Shown one piece after another: positions 1-6,867 of a DNA stretch of 11,005 bases. The notes beneath the pieces are model-generated. The model was not told where the DNA came from and did not search any database. It saw nothing but the letters and a program-made list of their open reading frames with translations. Each line of letters starts with the position of its first letter. Within the stretch, counting starts at the first letter, position 1. This DNA is from Gallionellaceae bacterium (GTDB lineage Bacteria > Pseudomonadota > Gammaproteobacteria > Burkholderiales > Gallionellaceae): assembly GCA_031277195.1 (NCBI GenBank), contig JAITMU010000201.1, positions 1-11,005 of the forward strand, written 5' to 3'. Both the position numbers and the translations under genes were made by a program.

Positions 1-730
1 TGACCGCGACGCTGGGGGTGTCGAATTGAATCGCCGCGACATGAATCAAATCGCCCATCGCAACGAATTTCTGTCCCTTGCTTTCAAACTGGTACACGCT
101 GTGTCCCGGCGTATGGCCGGTCGCATTCACCACGCGAATGCCCGGCGCAAGTTCGGTATCGCCGTTGTAGGCCTTGAACATGCCCGCGTCCATGTACGGC
201 TTCAACGCGGAACCCATCTTTTCATCCTTCATCGCGAAATCGGCGTCCTTCTGGTCGAGGCGCACCAACGCATTCGGAAACACGCGCTGACCGTCGGCGA
301 TCAATCCGCCGAGGTGATCCGGATGCGGATGCGTGAGATAAATTTCATCGACCTGTTCAGGTTGATAGCCGGACGCTTTGAGATTCGCCGCCAGTTTGCC
401 CACCGTCGGCCCGAAAAAACTGCCTGCGCCCGCGTCGATCAGGATCAGCTTCTCGCCCGTGTTGATCAAAAAACCATTGACCGAGGTTTCCAGCGGCAGG
501 CTCAGATGATGATGCGCCAGTGCCTTGTTGAGGTCATCTCGACTAATCCCGTTCAGCAGCGTATCCATCGGCAGCGGCACCGTGCCGTCCGACAGCGCGG
601 TGACTTCAAAATCGCCGATCATGGTGCGATAAAAACCGGGCGCTTGCATCTTGACCATGGGCGCGGCAGCGAAGGCGGCAAACGAAAAAGCGGCGAGACA
701 AACAGTGAGAAAAACACGGATGAATTTCAT
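1..730 (-). CDS. Exported metallo-beta-lactamase-fold hydrolase (3' part outside window)
   Basis: Reading the minus strand from ATG at 730 gives 243 open codons up to the window edge, so the C-terminus is missing. Residues 1 to about 22 form a Sec signal peptide (K2, hydrophobic core, AFA before AAP), which predicts a periplasmic protein. The zinc-binding signature HPHPDH is at residues 134-139, preceded by the typical strand ending in LIDAGAG (97-103); TGHTPGH follows at 204-210 and the GD of AMGD at 226-227. These are the metal ligands of the metallo-beta-lactamase superfamily. The fold covers lactonases, phosphodiesterases, sulfatases, glyoxalases and true beta-lactamases, so the substrate cannot be named; the HxHxDHxGG form is more usual in lactonase-like hydrolases than in antibiotic resistance enzymes. 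A GAGGA ribosome binding site lies 7 bases before the ATG. The gene starts 58 bases after the PIN toxin gene on the same strand and could be read from that promoter or from its own. Confidence 0.88.
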   Translation of the reverse strand, partial: MKFIRVFLTVCLAAFSFAAFAAAPMVKMQAPGFYRTMIGDFEVTALSDGTVPLPMDTLLNGISRDDLNKALAHHHLSLPLETSVNGFLINTGEKLILIDAGAGSFFGPTVGKLAANLKASGYQPEQVDEIYLTHPHPDHLGGLIADGQRVFPNALVRLDQKDADFAMKDEKMGSALKPYMDAGMFKAYNGDTELAPGIRVVNATGHTPGHSVYQFESKGQKFVAMGDLIHVAAIQFDTPSVAV

Positions 731-759
731 TGAAGGTTCCTCGAAAGTAGCGGAGGAAG

Positions 760-789
760 ATTATATAGGTTGTGGTGAAGCCAACCTAT
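760..789 (-). promoter_or_regulatory. Small hairpin and possible -10 box before the hydrolase gene
   Basis: Just after the PIN stop codon the sequence ATAGGTTG (765-772) pairs perfectly with CAACCTAT (782-789), an 8-bp stem with a 9-base loop and no following T-run. On the minus strand a perfect TATAAT occurs at 765-760, overlapping the stem, but no convincing -35 box was found at 16-18 bases, so an independent promoter for the hydrolase is only a possibility. Confidence 0.25.
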
Positions 790-1205
790 CACCCCGCCAG
801 TAAATTTTCGAACGGCAGCCGATTCTTGAAGCGATAAGCCCCGAAATCCCGCTCATCGGTCGTCAGGATGCGGCCATGCCCCAGATGCTCCGCCAGCAAC
901 ACCAGAGACGCATCCGCCAGGTCCATCGGCAGGCTGTCGTAGCGCGCCATCAGATGCGCCATCCGCTCGGTCTGCGGTTCATGCCACTGCCAGACCGCGA
1001 TGCTGCCGTCAGCCACTTCCAGCAACAATGCCTGCGCCGCGTCGGTGCCCAACCAGCGCGCGAGCAGATGCGTGGCTTCGGTCAGCGCAGGCCAGGTGGT
1101 AATCCATCCCTCGCTTTGCGTGGGCAGCGCCCGCATCGCCCGCGCATGCCAGGCATCGTCGGCATCGGCCAAGGCATAGAAAAAACCGGCGTCCGCGATG
1201 ATCAT
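789..1205 (-). CDS. PIN-domain ribonuclease toxin (VapC-like)
   Basis: A 138-residue protein with the PIN ribonuclease fold. The four acidic metal-binding positions of the family are all present: D5 (MIIADAG), E43 (ALTEATHLL), D98 (MDLADASL) and D117 (TTDERDF). PIN toxins of type II toxin-antitoxin modules cut RNA, often tRNA or rRNA, in a magnesium- or manganese-dependent way and are blocked by the antitoxin encoded just upstream. The start at 1205 was chosen because it follows the antitoxin stop codon by a single base (TAA, C, ATG), which implies translational coupling, and because the PIN core begins exactly there; a longer frame upstream only shadows the antitoxin gene. Length and residues are normal and nothing suggests inactivation. 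The RNA target is unknown. Confidence 0.88.
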   Translation of the reverse strand: MIIADAGFFYALADADDAWHARAMRALPTQSEGWITTWPALTEATHLLARWLGTDAAQALLLEVADGSIAVWQWHEPQTERMAHLMARYDSLPMDLADASLVLLAEHLGHGRILTTDERDFGAYRFKNRLPFENLLAG

Positions 1206-1206
1206 G

Positions 1207-1554
1207 TTATTTTTTCGACGGCGTTTTTTTCGATGCTTTGGGGGAAGGCTTGGTCGCGGCGGCAGACGGATAAGGCGCAACCGGTTCATGCACGGCATGT
1301 GCTGCGCCCTGATGCTTGACGCCCCAGCTTTCTGCCAGCCGCGCCTTGTAGTTCCCCGCCACATCGCTGCGCCCGCTGCGTCCGCGCCCGACGAATGCCG
1401 CGAAGTGCGTCAGCCCCTTGCGCTGCGCCCGTAGCTGGTCGTAATAATGCCGCACGCTGGCGCGCAGCACCTCGCTCACCCCCTCGCCCGTCACTTCGGC
1501 GAGGTAGTTAAGCTGCTGCTCGGCTTCCCCTTCAAAACGCGCATTGACTCGCAT
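1207..1554 (-). CDS. Ribbon-helix-helix antitoxin of the PIN toxin
   Basis: A 115-residue protein. Residues 1-45 fit a ribbon-helix-helix (CopG/MetJ-type) DNA-binding domain: an N-terminal strand (MRVNARF), a helix containing EQQLNYLAEVTG, then a second helix beginning GVSEVLRASV. Residues 46-90 probably wrap the toxin, and the C-terminus is a flexible Pro/Ala/Lys-rich tail ending in KKTPSKK. The start at 1554 has a near-ideal TGGAGGT ribosome binding site 7 bases upstream; a start at 1614 would place the promoter inside the gene. The one-base gap to the PIN gene and the palindromic promoter just upstream support an autoregulated toxin-antitoxin operon. At 115 residues it is longer than many such antitoxins (roughly 70-90). 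Family assignment rests on pattern reading and gene context, not on a database match. Confidence 0.78.
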   Translation of the reverse strand: MRVNARFEGEAEQQLNYLAEVTGEGVSEVLRASVRHYYDQLRAQRKGLTHFAAFVGRGRSGRSDVAGNYKARLAESWGVKHQGAAHAVHEPVAPYPSAAATKPSPKASKKTPSKK

Positions 1555-1577
1555 GATCGACACCTCCAGAATCGTGT

Positions 1578-1614
1578 TGTCATGCATTGTATGACAGATT
1601 CGGGCGCATGTCAT
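1578..1614 (-). promoter_or_regulatory. Promoter and palindromic operator of the toxin-antitoxin operon
   Basis: On the minus strand ATGACA (1614-1609, five of six matches to the -35 consensus) is followed after exactly 17 bases by TACAAT (1591-1586, five of six matches to -10). The inverted repeat TGTCAT-N7-ATGACA (1578-1596) spans the -10 box, and the -35 hexamer is a third copy of the same ATGACA word. Binding by the ribbon-helix-helix antitoxin would block RNA polymerase, the usual autorepression of such modules. The leader is about 25 bases long. Promoter calling is by eye. Confidence 0.65.
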
Positions 1615-1658
1615 CCAGCACGATGGATTTTGTTGAGAAGAACCCCACGGGCAGGCAA

Positions 1659-2384
1659 CTACAACTTCTGCAAATCCCGAATCAGCTCCCGCGTATGCAA
1701 CACCTTCCCCGCCAGATAATGATTCAGCAACACCCGCATCAACTGTTTGCTTTGCTGCGCGCTCACCGGGTCTTCATAGTCATCCGCCGCCATGTCGAGC
1801 AGGGTTTTCCCCGCCACCGGCACGCCCGGAACCTCGCCGTCATCCGGCAGCGCGCCGCGCTCCACGGCGTAACGGTACGTCGCGGCGGGATGAATCGGCG
1901 TTTCCGTGCCGGCGACGTATTCCAGCGGCAGCGCGTAACCCAGTTCCTGCAACATGCGCTTCTCAAAGCCGCGCAGAATGGCGGCGTGATCGTCCTCGTG
2001 CGCGAGCCGCATCAAAGCCTGCCGGTAGTAATCGAACAACTGCTCGTGCGGGTCGTCGCGCGCCATCAGGTTGAGCAGCAACTCGTTGAGATAAAAACCG
2101 CACAACAACGCCGTGCCTTGCAAATGCGGTTGGCCGCCCTGCCATTCGGCGCTGTGCAGCGTGCGGACTTCGCCCTTGCCGAACCAGGACAGTTCCAGCG
2201 GCTGAAACCCCATCAGCAAGCCGCGCAACACGGAGCGCGGCCGCCGCGCGCCGCGCGCAACCATGGGCACGCGACCATGCTCGCGGCTGAACACTTCGAG
2301 AATCAGGCTGGTCTCGCGGAAGGGATAGCTGTGCAGGATGAAGGCGGGTTGATTTTCCCGCCGATACCGGGCGCGATCATTCAT
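1659..2384 (-). CDS. recO: DNA repair mediator RecO
   Basis: A 241-residue protein, matching the roughly 240 residues usual for proteobacterial RecO. RecO works with RecR (and RecF) to load RecA onto SSB-coated single-stranded DNA and anneals complementary strands. The N-terminal OB-fold half is recognisable from FILHSYPFRETSLILEVFS (about residues 15-33), HGRVPMVARGARR (36-48) and the following LRGLLMGFQPLELSW stretch; the C-terminal helical part contains CGFYLNELLLNL, then FEKRMLQELGY. The start overlaps the era stop by 8 bases (ATGAATGA), so translation is coupled. It is the last gene of the lepB-rnc-era-recO run; no T-tailed hairpin terminator is visible in the 100 bases after it, so some read-through into the toxin-antitoxin operon is possible. 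Confidence 0.95.
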   Translation of the reverse strand: MNDRARYRRENQPAFILHSYPFRETSLILEVFSREHGRVPMVARGARRPRSVLRGLLMGFQPLELSWFGKGEVRTLHSAEWQGGQPHLQGTALLCGFYLNELLLNLMARDDPHEQLFDYYRQALMRLAHEDDHAAILRGFEKRMLQELGYALPLEYVAGTETPIHPAATYRYAVERGALPDDGEVPGVPVAGKTLLDMAADDYEDPVSAQQSKQLMRVLLNHYLAGKVLHTRELIRDLQKL

Positions 2385-3270
2385 AGCCGAGCGATTTCAG
2401 CATCCGCTCGTCGTCCGCCCAGCCGCTTTTCACCTTGACGAACACTTCGAGGAACACTTTGCCGTCGAACAGTTTTTCCATGTCGAGCCGCGCCTGCGTG
2501 GCGATTTCCTTGAGCTTCGCGCCTTTTGCGCCGATCAGCATGGCCTTGTGCGCGTCCTTGTCCACCAGAATCGCGGCGTGGATGTGGCGCAAATTGCCTT
2601 CCTGCTTGAACTGCTCGACCACCACGCTGGCGGAATACGGCAGCTCCTCGCCGGTGAAACGAAACACTTTTTCGCGCAGCAGTTCGGCAGCCAAAAAGCG
2701 TTCGCTGCGATCGGTGATGTCGTCCTCGTCGTAGCGGGCTGCGCCTTCCGGCAGCAGCGGGCGCACCGCTTCAAGCAAGGTGTCGAGTTGCAGATTTTGT
2801 TTGGCGCTGACCGGCACGATGGCGGCAAAGTCGCGCTCGCCGCGCAGCTTTTCGATGAACGGCAGGACTTCGCGCTTGTTGCCGAAGTAATCCATTTTGT
2901 TGATGACCAGCACCACCGGAATGTCGTCCGGCAGCAGCGACAACACCTGTTTGTCGCGCTCATCGTAGTGCCGCGCCTCGATCACGAACATCACCACGTC
3001 CACATCGCGCAACGCGCCGCTCACCGCGCGGTTCATGCCGCGATTGAGCGCGTTTTTGTAGCGCGTCTGGAATCCCGGCGTATCAACGAAAATGAACTGG
3101 CCGCGCGCGTCGGTGTGGATGCCGACGATGCGATGGCGCGTGGTTTGCGCCTTGCGCGAGGTGATGCTGATTTTCTGGCCGATCAAATGATTCAGCAAAG
3201 TGGATTTGCCGACGTTGGGGCGACCTATGATGGCGATGTGGCCGCTGCGGAAGGGAGTGGATTCAGTCAT
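2377..3270 (-). CDS. era: Ribosome-assembly GTPase Era
   Basis: A 297-residue GTPase (E. coli Era has 301). Era binds the 3' end of 16S rRNA and is needed for maturation of the 30S subunit. Visible motifs: the P-loop GRPNVGKST (residues 16-24), DTPG (63-66), NKMD (124-127) and SAK (155-157), then a C-terminal KH RNA-binding domain with IGAKGAK (246-252). The start at 3270 (MTESTPF) was chosen because it lies just before the GTPase core and overlaps the rnc stop as ATGACTGA, an 8-base coupling overlap; longer starts at 3288 or 3396 would add residues encoded inside rnc. The same type of overlap links era to recO. The protein appears intact. Confidence 0.97.
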   Translation of the reverse strand: MTESTPFRSGHIAIIGRPNVGKSTLLNHLIGQKISITSRKAQTTRHRIVGIHTDARGQFIFVDTPGFQTRYKNALNRGMNRAVSGALRDVDVVMFVIEARHYDERDKQVLSLLPDDIPVVLVINKMDYFGNKREVLPFIEKLRGERDFAAIVPVSAKQNLQLDTLLEAVRPLLPEGAARYDEDDITDRSERFLAAELLREKVFRFTGEELPYSASVVVEQFKQEGNLRHIHAAILVDKDAHKAMLIGAKGAKLKEIATQARLDMEKLFDGKVFLEVFVKVKSGWADDERMLKSLGYE

Positions 3271-3943
3271 GGGTGTGGAGTTTCGCATAAACGGCTTCCG
3301 CCGCCGCCTGTTCCGCCGCGCGACGACTGACGCCTTCGCCGCGCGCGGCGAGTTTGAGTTGCGGAATTTCGCATTCGATCTGGAACAACTGCGCATGCGC
3401 CTCGCCCTTCACCGCAAGCACGTTGTAAGTCGGCAATGCCAGCTTGCGCGCCTGCAAATATTCCTGCAACAGCGTCTTGGCGTCCTTGCCCAGCGTGCGC
3501 ACATCGGTTTTGTCCAGATACGGCACATATAAATTCAACACCGCCTGCTGCGCCGCCGCAAATCCGCCGTCGAGAAAAATCGCGCCGAACAAGGCCTCCA
3601 CCGCATCGGCGAGAATCGACGGACGCTGCGCCCCCGCGCTCTTGCGCTCGCCTTCGCCCAGCAGCAAAAAACTGCCCAGATCGAGCGTTTGCGCCAATTC
3701 AAACAGGGTTTGCTGGTTCACCAGATTCGCGCGCAAACGCGACAGGTCGCCTTCCGGCAGTTCGGGATAGGTGTCGTACAGATAACGCGCGACGGAGCAA
3801 TTCAACACGCTGTCGCCGAGAAATTCCAGACGTTCGTTGTGCGCCTGACTGTGGCTGCGATGCGTCAGCGCGCGCTGCAACAGCGCGGGCTGGGTGAAGA
3901 CATGTCCCAGCCTGCGGCACAGCGCGTCGCGGTCAATCGCCAT
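3263..3943 (-). CDS. rnc: Ribonuclease III
   Basis: A 226-residue double-strand-specific endoribonuclease, identical in length to the E. coli enzyme. It releases 16S and 23S precursors from the rRNA transcript and processes structured mRNAs. The family signature NERLEFLGDSVL occupies residues 36-47, with the expected acidic residues E37, E40 and D44 and the second metal-binding pair D113 and E116 in LADAVEALFG. A double-stranded-RNA-binding domain fills residues from about 152 to the end (DAKTLLQEYLQ, then a C-terminal AAEQAAAEAVYAKL helix). The gene begins 4 bases after the lepB stop and its stop overlaps era, so it sits inside the operon; RNase III often cuts its own leader, but no obvious separate leader exists here. 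Confidence 0.97.
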   Translation of the reverse strand: MAIDRDALCRRLGHVFTQPALLQRALTHRSHSQAHNERLEFLGDSVLNCSVARYLYDTYPELPEGDLSRLRANLVNQQTLFELAQTLDLGSFLLLGEGERKSAGAQRPSILADAVEALFGAIFLDGGFAAAQQAVLNLYVPYLDKTDVRTLGKDAKTLLQEYLQARKLALPTYNVLAVKGEAHAQLFQIECEIPQLKLAARGEGVSRRAAEQAAAEAVYAKLHTHD

Positions 3944-3947
3944 GTGT

Positions 3948-4751
3948 TCAGTCGATGCTCGTGCCGATGCGATGCAGGTCGCCGAGATTCCACCAGACGA
4001 GAATCGCTTTGCCGACGATCAGATTATCCGGCACAAACCCCCAATAGCGGCTGTCGCGGCTGTTGTCGCGGTTGTCGCCGAGCATGAAGTAATGCCCATC
4101 CGGCACCGTGCAACGGATTGCCTGCAAGGTGTAACTGCACGCCTCGCGCAGCGGAAAATTCGCCACGCCGCCGAGATTGAAGCCGGACGCGTCTGGATTG
4201 ATGATCACCGAATGCGCATGCCCGCCCAGATTTTCCTGATAGCGGCTGGTATGCACGAGATTCAAGCCTTCCTCGTAATCATATTGCCCAGTCGGCTGCC
4301 GCTCCTGCGCCACGCCATTCACCAGCAGTTGCTTGTCGCTGCGGTATTCGATGACGTCACCGGGCAGACCGATCACACGCTTGATGAAATCCGTGGACGG
4401 GTCTTCAGGATAGTGAAACACCATCACGTCGCCCCGCTGCGGCTCGTTGATGCTGACGATTTTTTTGTTGATGAGCGGCAGGCGAATGCCGTAGGTGTAC
4501 TTGTTGACCAGAATGTAATCGCCGACCTGCAAGGTCGGAATCATCGAGCCGCTGGGAATCTTGAACGGCTCGAACAGAAAAGAGCGCAACGCGAACACGG
4601 CGAGAATCACCGGAAAAAAACTGCGCGAATACTCCACCCACCAGGGCGCGACCGCCTCCTCCGTCCGCCGCGCGCGCAGGACGAACTTGTCCAGCAGCCA
4701 GATGCCGCCGGTGAGGAGTAAAAGACCGATGAGGATTTGGGCAAAGATCAT
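3948..4751 (-). CDS. lepB: Signal peptidase I
   Basis: A 267-residue inner-membrane serine protease that removes Sec and Tat signal peptides on the periplasmic side. Two N-terminal membrane segments are visible (about residues 2-20 and 45-60). The family boxes follow: PSGSM (66-70) with catalytic S69, the KRVIGLPGD box (124-132) with the general base K124, and GDNRDNSRDSRYWGF near the C-terminus. An extra stretch between K124 and that last box, including two cysteines about ten residues apart (EACSYTLQAIRCT), is the normal periplasmic insertion of Gram-negative LepB. A good AAGGA ribosome binding site lies 5-6 bases before the ATG. A 114-bp inverted-repeat element separates it from lepA, and rnc follows after 4 bases. 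The substrates presumably include the two exported proteins encoded in this window. Confidence 0.97.
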   Translation of the reverse strand: MIFAQILIGLLLLTGGIWLLDKFVLRARRTEEAVAPWWVEYSRSFFPVILAVFALRSFLFEPFKIPSGSMIPTLQVGDYILVNKYTYGIRLPLINKKIVSINEPQRGDVMVFHYPEDPSTDFIKRVIGLPGDVIEYRSDKQLLVNGVAQERQPTGQYDYEEGLNLVHTSRYQENLGGHAHSVIINPDASGFNLGGVANFPLREACSYTLQAIRCTVPDGHYFMLGDNRDNSRDSRYWGFVPDNLIVGKAILVWWNLGDLHRIGTSID

Positions 4752-4775
4752 TGTGATTCCTTAAAGTTCACCACC

Positions 4776-4889
4776 CCGTCATTCCCGCGAAAGCGGGAAT
4801 CCAAGGACTTTTGTATTCGATACTGACTGCCAATGAAAAACAACGCCAAATCCAACGTCCTTGGATTCCCGCTTTCGCGGGAATGACGG
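4776..4889. repeat. 114-bp element with 33-bp perfect inverted repeats, dRS3-like
   Basis: Positions 4776-4808 and 4857-4889 are perfect inverted copies of each other over 33 bases, separated by a 48-base core. Each arm contains its own palindrome fitting ATTCCC-N8-GGGAAT (4781-4800 and 4865-4884), the consensus known for the neisserial dRS3 repeat, and the element ends in CCGTCATTCC/GGAATGACGG. It fills most of the lepA-lepB gap, ending 4 bases from the lepA stop codon and 24 bases before the lepB start. In the transcript it would fold into a long stem that could stabilise the lepA 3' end or reduce read-through into lepB. No coding capacity and no target-site duplication were seen. Confidence 0.9.
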
Positions 4890-4893
4890 ATAG

Positions 4894-6687
4894 CTATTTA
4901 TCTTCCACCTGCAAAATCGCCAAAAACGCTTCCTGCGGAATTTCCACGCTGCCGACTTGCTTCATGCGTTTCTTGCCCGCCTTTTGCTTTTCCAGCAGTT
5001 TCTTCTTGCGCGTGATGTCGCCACCGTAGCATTTCGCCAATACGTTTTTACGCATCGCTTTCACGTTTTCCCGCGCGATGATGTTGGCGCCGATGGCGGC
5101 CTGGATTGCGACATCGAACATCTGGCGCGGAATGATCTCGCGCATTTTAGCCGCCACCTCGCGCCCGCGATACTGGCTGTTGGCGCGATGCACGATGATG
5201 GACAGCGCATCGACTTTTTCGCTGTTGATCAGCATGTCGACTTTCACCACGTCGGCGTGGCGATATTCCTTGAATTCGTAATCCATCGACGCATAGCCGC
5301 GCGACACCGATTTCAGTTTATCGAAAAAATCCAGCACGATTTCCGCCATCGGCATTTCGTATTTCAGCAGCACTTGCTTGCCGTGATACGTCATGTCGAT
5401 TTGCACGCCACGCTTTTGCGTGCACAGGGTAATCACCGAGCCGACATATTCCTGCGGCATGTAGAGATTGACCGTCACAATCGGCTCGCGAATTTCCTCG
5501 ATCTTCGACGGGTCGGGCATTTTGGCCGGATTGTCCACCGTCAACAACGTGCCATCGCGCATCATCACTTCGTAGATCACCGTTGGCGCAGTAGTGATCA
5601 AATCCATGTCGAACTCGCGCTCCAGCCGCTCCTGCACGATCTCCATGTGCAACAAACCGAGGAAACCGCAGCGAAAACCAAAGCCCAACGCCTGCGACAC
5701 TTCCGGCTCGAATTGCAGCGCGGCGTCGTTCAACTTGAGCTTTTCCAGCGAGTCGCGCAACGCTTCGTATTGGTTGGATTCCACCGGAAACAATCCGGCG
5801 AATACCTGCGGTTGCACAGCTTTGAAACCCGGCAAAGGTTCGGCGGCAGGACGCGCCTGATGCGTGATGGTGTCGCCCACGCGCGCGTCTTTCAATTCCT
5901 TGATGCCCGCGATGACGAAGCCCACCTGCCCCGCCGTCAACGCCTCGCGGTTCTGCGATTTCGGCGTGAACACGCCGATGTGTTCGGTCAGATGTTGCGC
6001 GCCGGTTGCCATCAGCCGCACTTTTTCCTTGGGGCGCAACGTGCCATTGAAAATCCGCACCAGCATCACCACGCCAACGTAATTGTCGAACCAGGAATCA
6101 ATAATCAAAGCCTGCAACGGCGCATCGGGATCGCCTTTGGGCGGCGGCACTTTTTCGATCAATGCCTCCAGCACATCCAGCACGCCCTCGCCGGTCTTGG
6201 CGGAACAGCGCACCGCGTCGTGCGCGTCTATGCCAATCACGTCCTCGATTTCGGCGATGGCGTTTTCGGGATTCGCCGACGGCAGATCAATCTTGTTCAG
6301 CACCGGCGTCACTTCCACGCCCAAATCCAGCGCGGTGTAGCAATTCGCCACCGTCTGCGCCTCCACGCCCTGCGACGCATCCACCACCAGCAGCGCCCCC
6401 TCGCAGGCAGAGAGCGAACGCGAGACTTCATAGGAAAAATCCACATGCCCCGGCGTATCGATCAGGTTCAGGTTGTAAACCTGCCCATCGCGCGCCCTGT
6501 ATTGCAGCGCGGCGGTCTGCGCCTTGATGGTGATGCCGCGCTCGCGCTCCAAGTCCATGGAATCAAGCACCTGCGCCTCCATCTCACGGTCGGACAAACC
6601 GCCGCAAAGCTGAATGATGCGGTCGGCAAGCGTGGATTTGCCGTGGTCAATGTGGGCGATGATGGAGAAATTGCGGATGTGTTGCAT
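4894..6687 (-). CDS. lepA: Elongation factor 4 (LepA), ribosome-binding GTPase
   Basis: A 597-residue translational GTPase (E. coli LepA has 599). LepA binds ribosomes like EF-G and affects initiation, 30S assembly and back-translocation; it is dispensable under many conditions. GTPase motifs: AHIDHGKST (residues 11-19), the switch-I RERGITIK (48-55), DTPGH (77-81) and NKID (131-134), followed by EF-G-like domains and the LepA-specific C-terminal domain ending in QVEDK. The lepA-typical CGFLGLLHMEI segment is present. The start at 6687 (MQHIRNFSII) was chosen because it is the conserved family N-terminus; the open frame extends 50 codons further but that stretch has no similarity to LepA and overlaps the likely promoter. 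No strong ribosome binding site precedes this start. It heads the cluster with lepB. Confidence 0.97.
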   Translation of the reverse strand: MQHIRNFSIIAHIDHGKSTLADRIIQLCGGLSDREMEAQVLDSMDLERERGITIKAQTAALQYRARDGQVYNLNLIDTPGHVDFSYEVSRSLSACEGALLVVDASQGVEAQTVANCYTALDLGVEVTPVLNKIDLPSANPENAIAEIEDVIGIDAHDAVRCSAKTGEGVLDVLEALIEKVPPPKGDPDAPLQALIIDSWFDNYVGVVMLVRIFNGTLRPKEKVRLMATGAQHLTEHIGVFTPKSQNREALTAGQVGFVIAGIKELKDARVGDTITHQARPAAEPLPGFKAVQPQVFAGLFPVESNQYEALRDSLEKLKLNDAALQFEPEVSQALGFGFRCGFLGLLHMEIVQERLEREFDMDLITTAPTVIYEVMMRDGTLLTVDNPAKMPDPSKIEEIREPIVTVNLYMPQEYVGSVITLCTQKRGVQIDMTYHGKQVLLKYEMPMAEIVLDFFDKLKSVSRGYASMDYEFKEYRHADVVKVDMLINSEKVDALSIIVHRANSQYRGREVAAKMREIIPRQMFDVAIQAAIGANIIARENVKAMRKNVLAKCYGGDITRKKKLLEKQKAGKKRMKQVGSVEIPQEAFLAILQVEDK

Positions 6688-6731
6688 GAGTTGTGCCGGA
6701 AGATGGGCTGCCGAATGCAGGCAAAGGCGGG

Positions 6732-6737
6732 ATTTTA
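6732..6737 (-). promoter_or_regulatory. Possible -10 box of lepA
   Basis: On the minus strand TAAAAT (five of six matches to the -10 consensus), in the context GCTAAAATCCCGCC, lies 45 bases upstream of the lepA ATG, suggesting a leader of nearly 40 bases. The hexamer 17 bases upstream (GAGCTT) is a poor -35 box, so this is a tentative call. Confidence 0.35.
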
Positions 6738-6794
6738 GCGGATTTGGGGCGGGAAAGCTCGGCACACGTACATCCGCACCGCGCATCGGGGATT

Positions 6795-6861
6795 GTGTAG
6801 GCTGGTGATGAGCGCAGCGAATCCCAGCATTACGCATGCTGGGTCTATCGACCCAGCATGC
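6795..6861. repeat. Intergenic palindromic repeat with three CCCAGCAT words
   Basis: GCATGCTGGGT (6834-6844) pairs perfectly with ACCCAGCATGC (6851-6861) around a 6-base loop, an 11-bp stem starting 6 bases after the stop codon of the 811-residue gene. A further copy of CCCAGCAT at 6823-6830 can pair instead with ATGCTGGG (6836-6843), so two hairpins exclude each other. The left part (GTAGGCTGG...GAGCGCAGCGAATCCCAGC) resembles a common proteobacterial intergenic repeat. There is no T-run, so a classical intrinsic terminator is not supported, though the stem may act as a 3' end. Confidence 0.6.
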
Positions 6862-6867
6862 CTCGCC

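Noticed and set aside
1..730. Antibiotic-resistance metallo-beta-lactamase
   Set aside because: The fold and zinc ligands fit the superfamily, but the overall pattern is that of a lactonase-like hydrolase and the C-terminus is outside the window, so resistance cannot be inferred.
26..733. 235-codon open frame on the plus strand
   Set aside because: It is the antisense shadow of the metallo-beta-lactamase-fold gene; the minus strand encodes the HPHPDH signature and a signal peptide, while this frame gives an Arg/His-rich sequence without any domain.
3271..3396. Extended N-terminus for Era
   Set aside because: The extra 42 codons overlap rnc and give an Arg/Ser-rich peptide not found in Era; the ATG at 3270 gives the normal length and a coupling overlap.
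4776..4889. Intrinsic terminator between lepA and lepB
   Set aside because: The stem is strong but no T-run follows on the minus strand and the loop is 48 bases; a mobile repeat explains the structure better.
4957..6738. 593-codon open frame on the plus strand opposite lepA
   Set aside because: A long antisense shadow caused by GC-rich codon bias; the product is His/Arg/Gln-rich and resembles no protein, whereas lepA on the other strand is unmistakable.
6688..6837. Extended N-terminus for LepA (50 extra codons)
   Set aside because: The extension covers the likely lepA promoter and part of an intergenic repeat; the family starts at the MQHIRNFSII segment.
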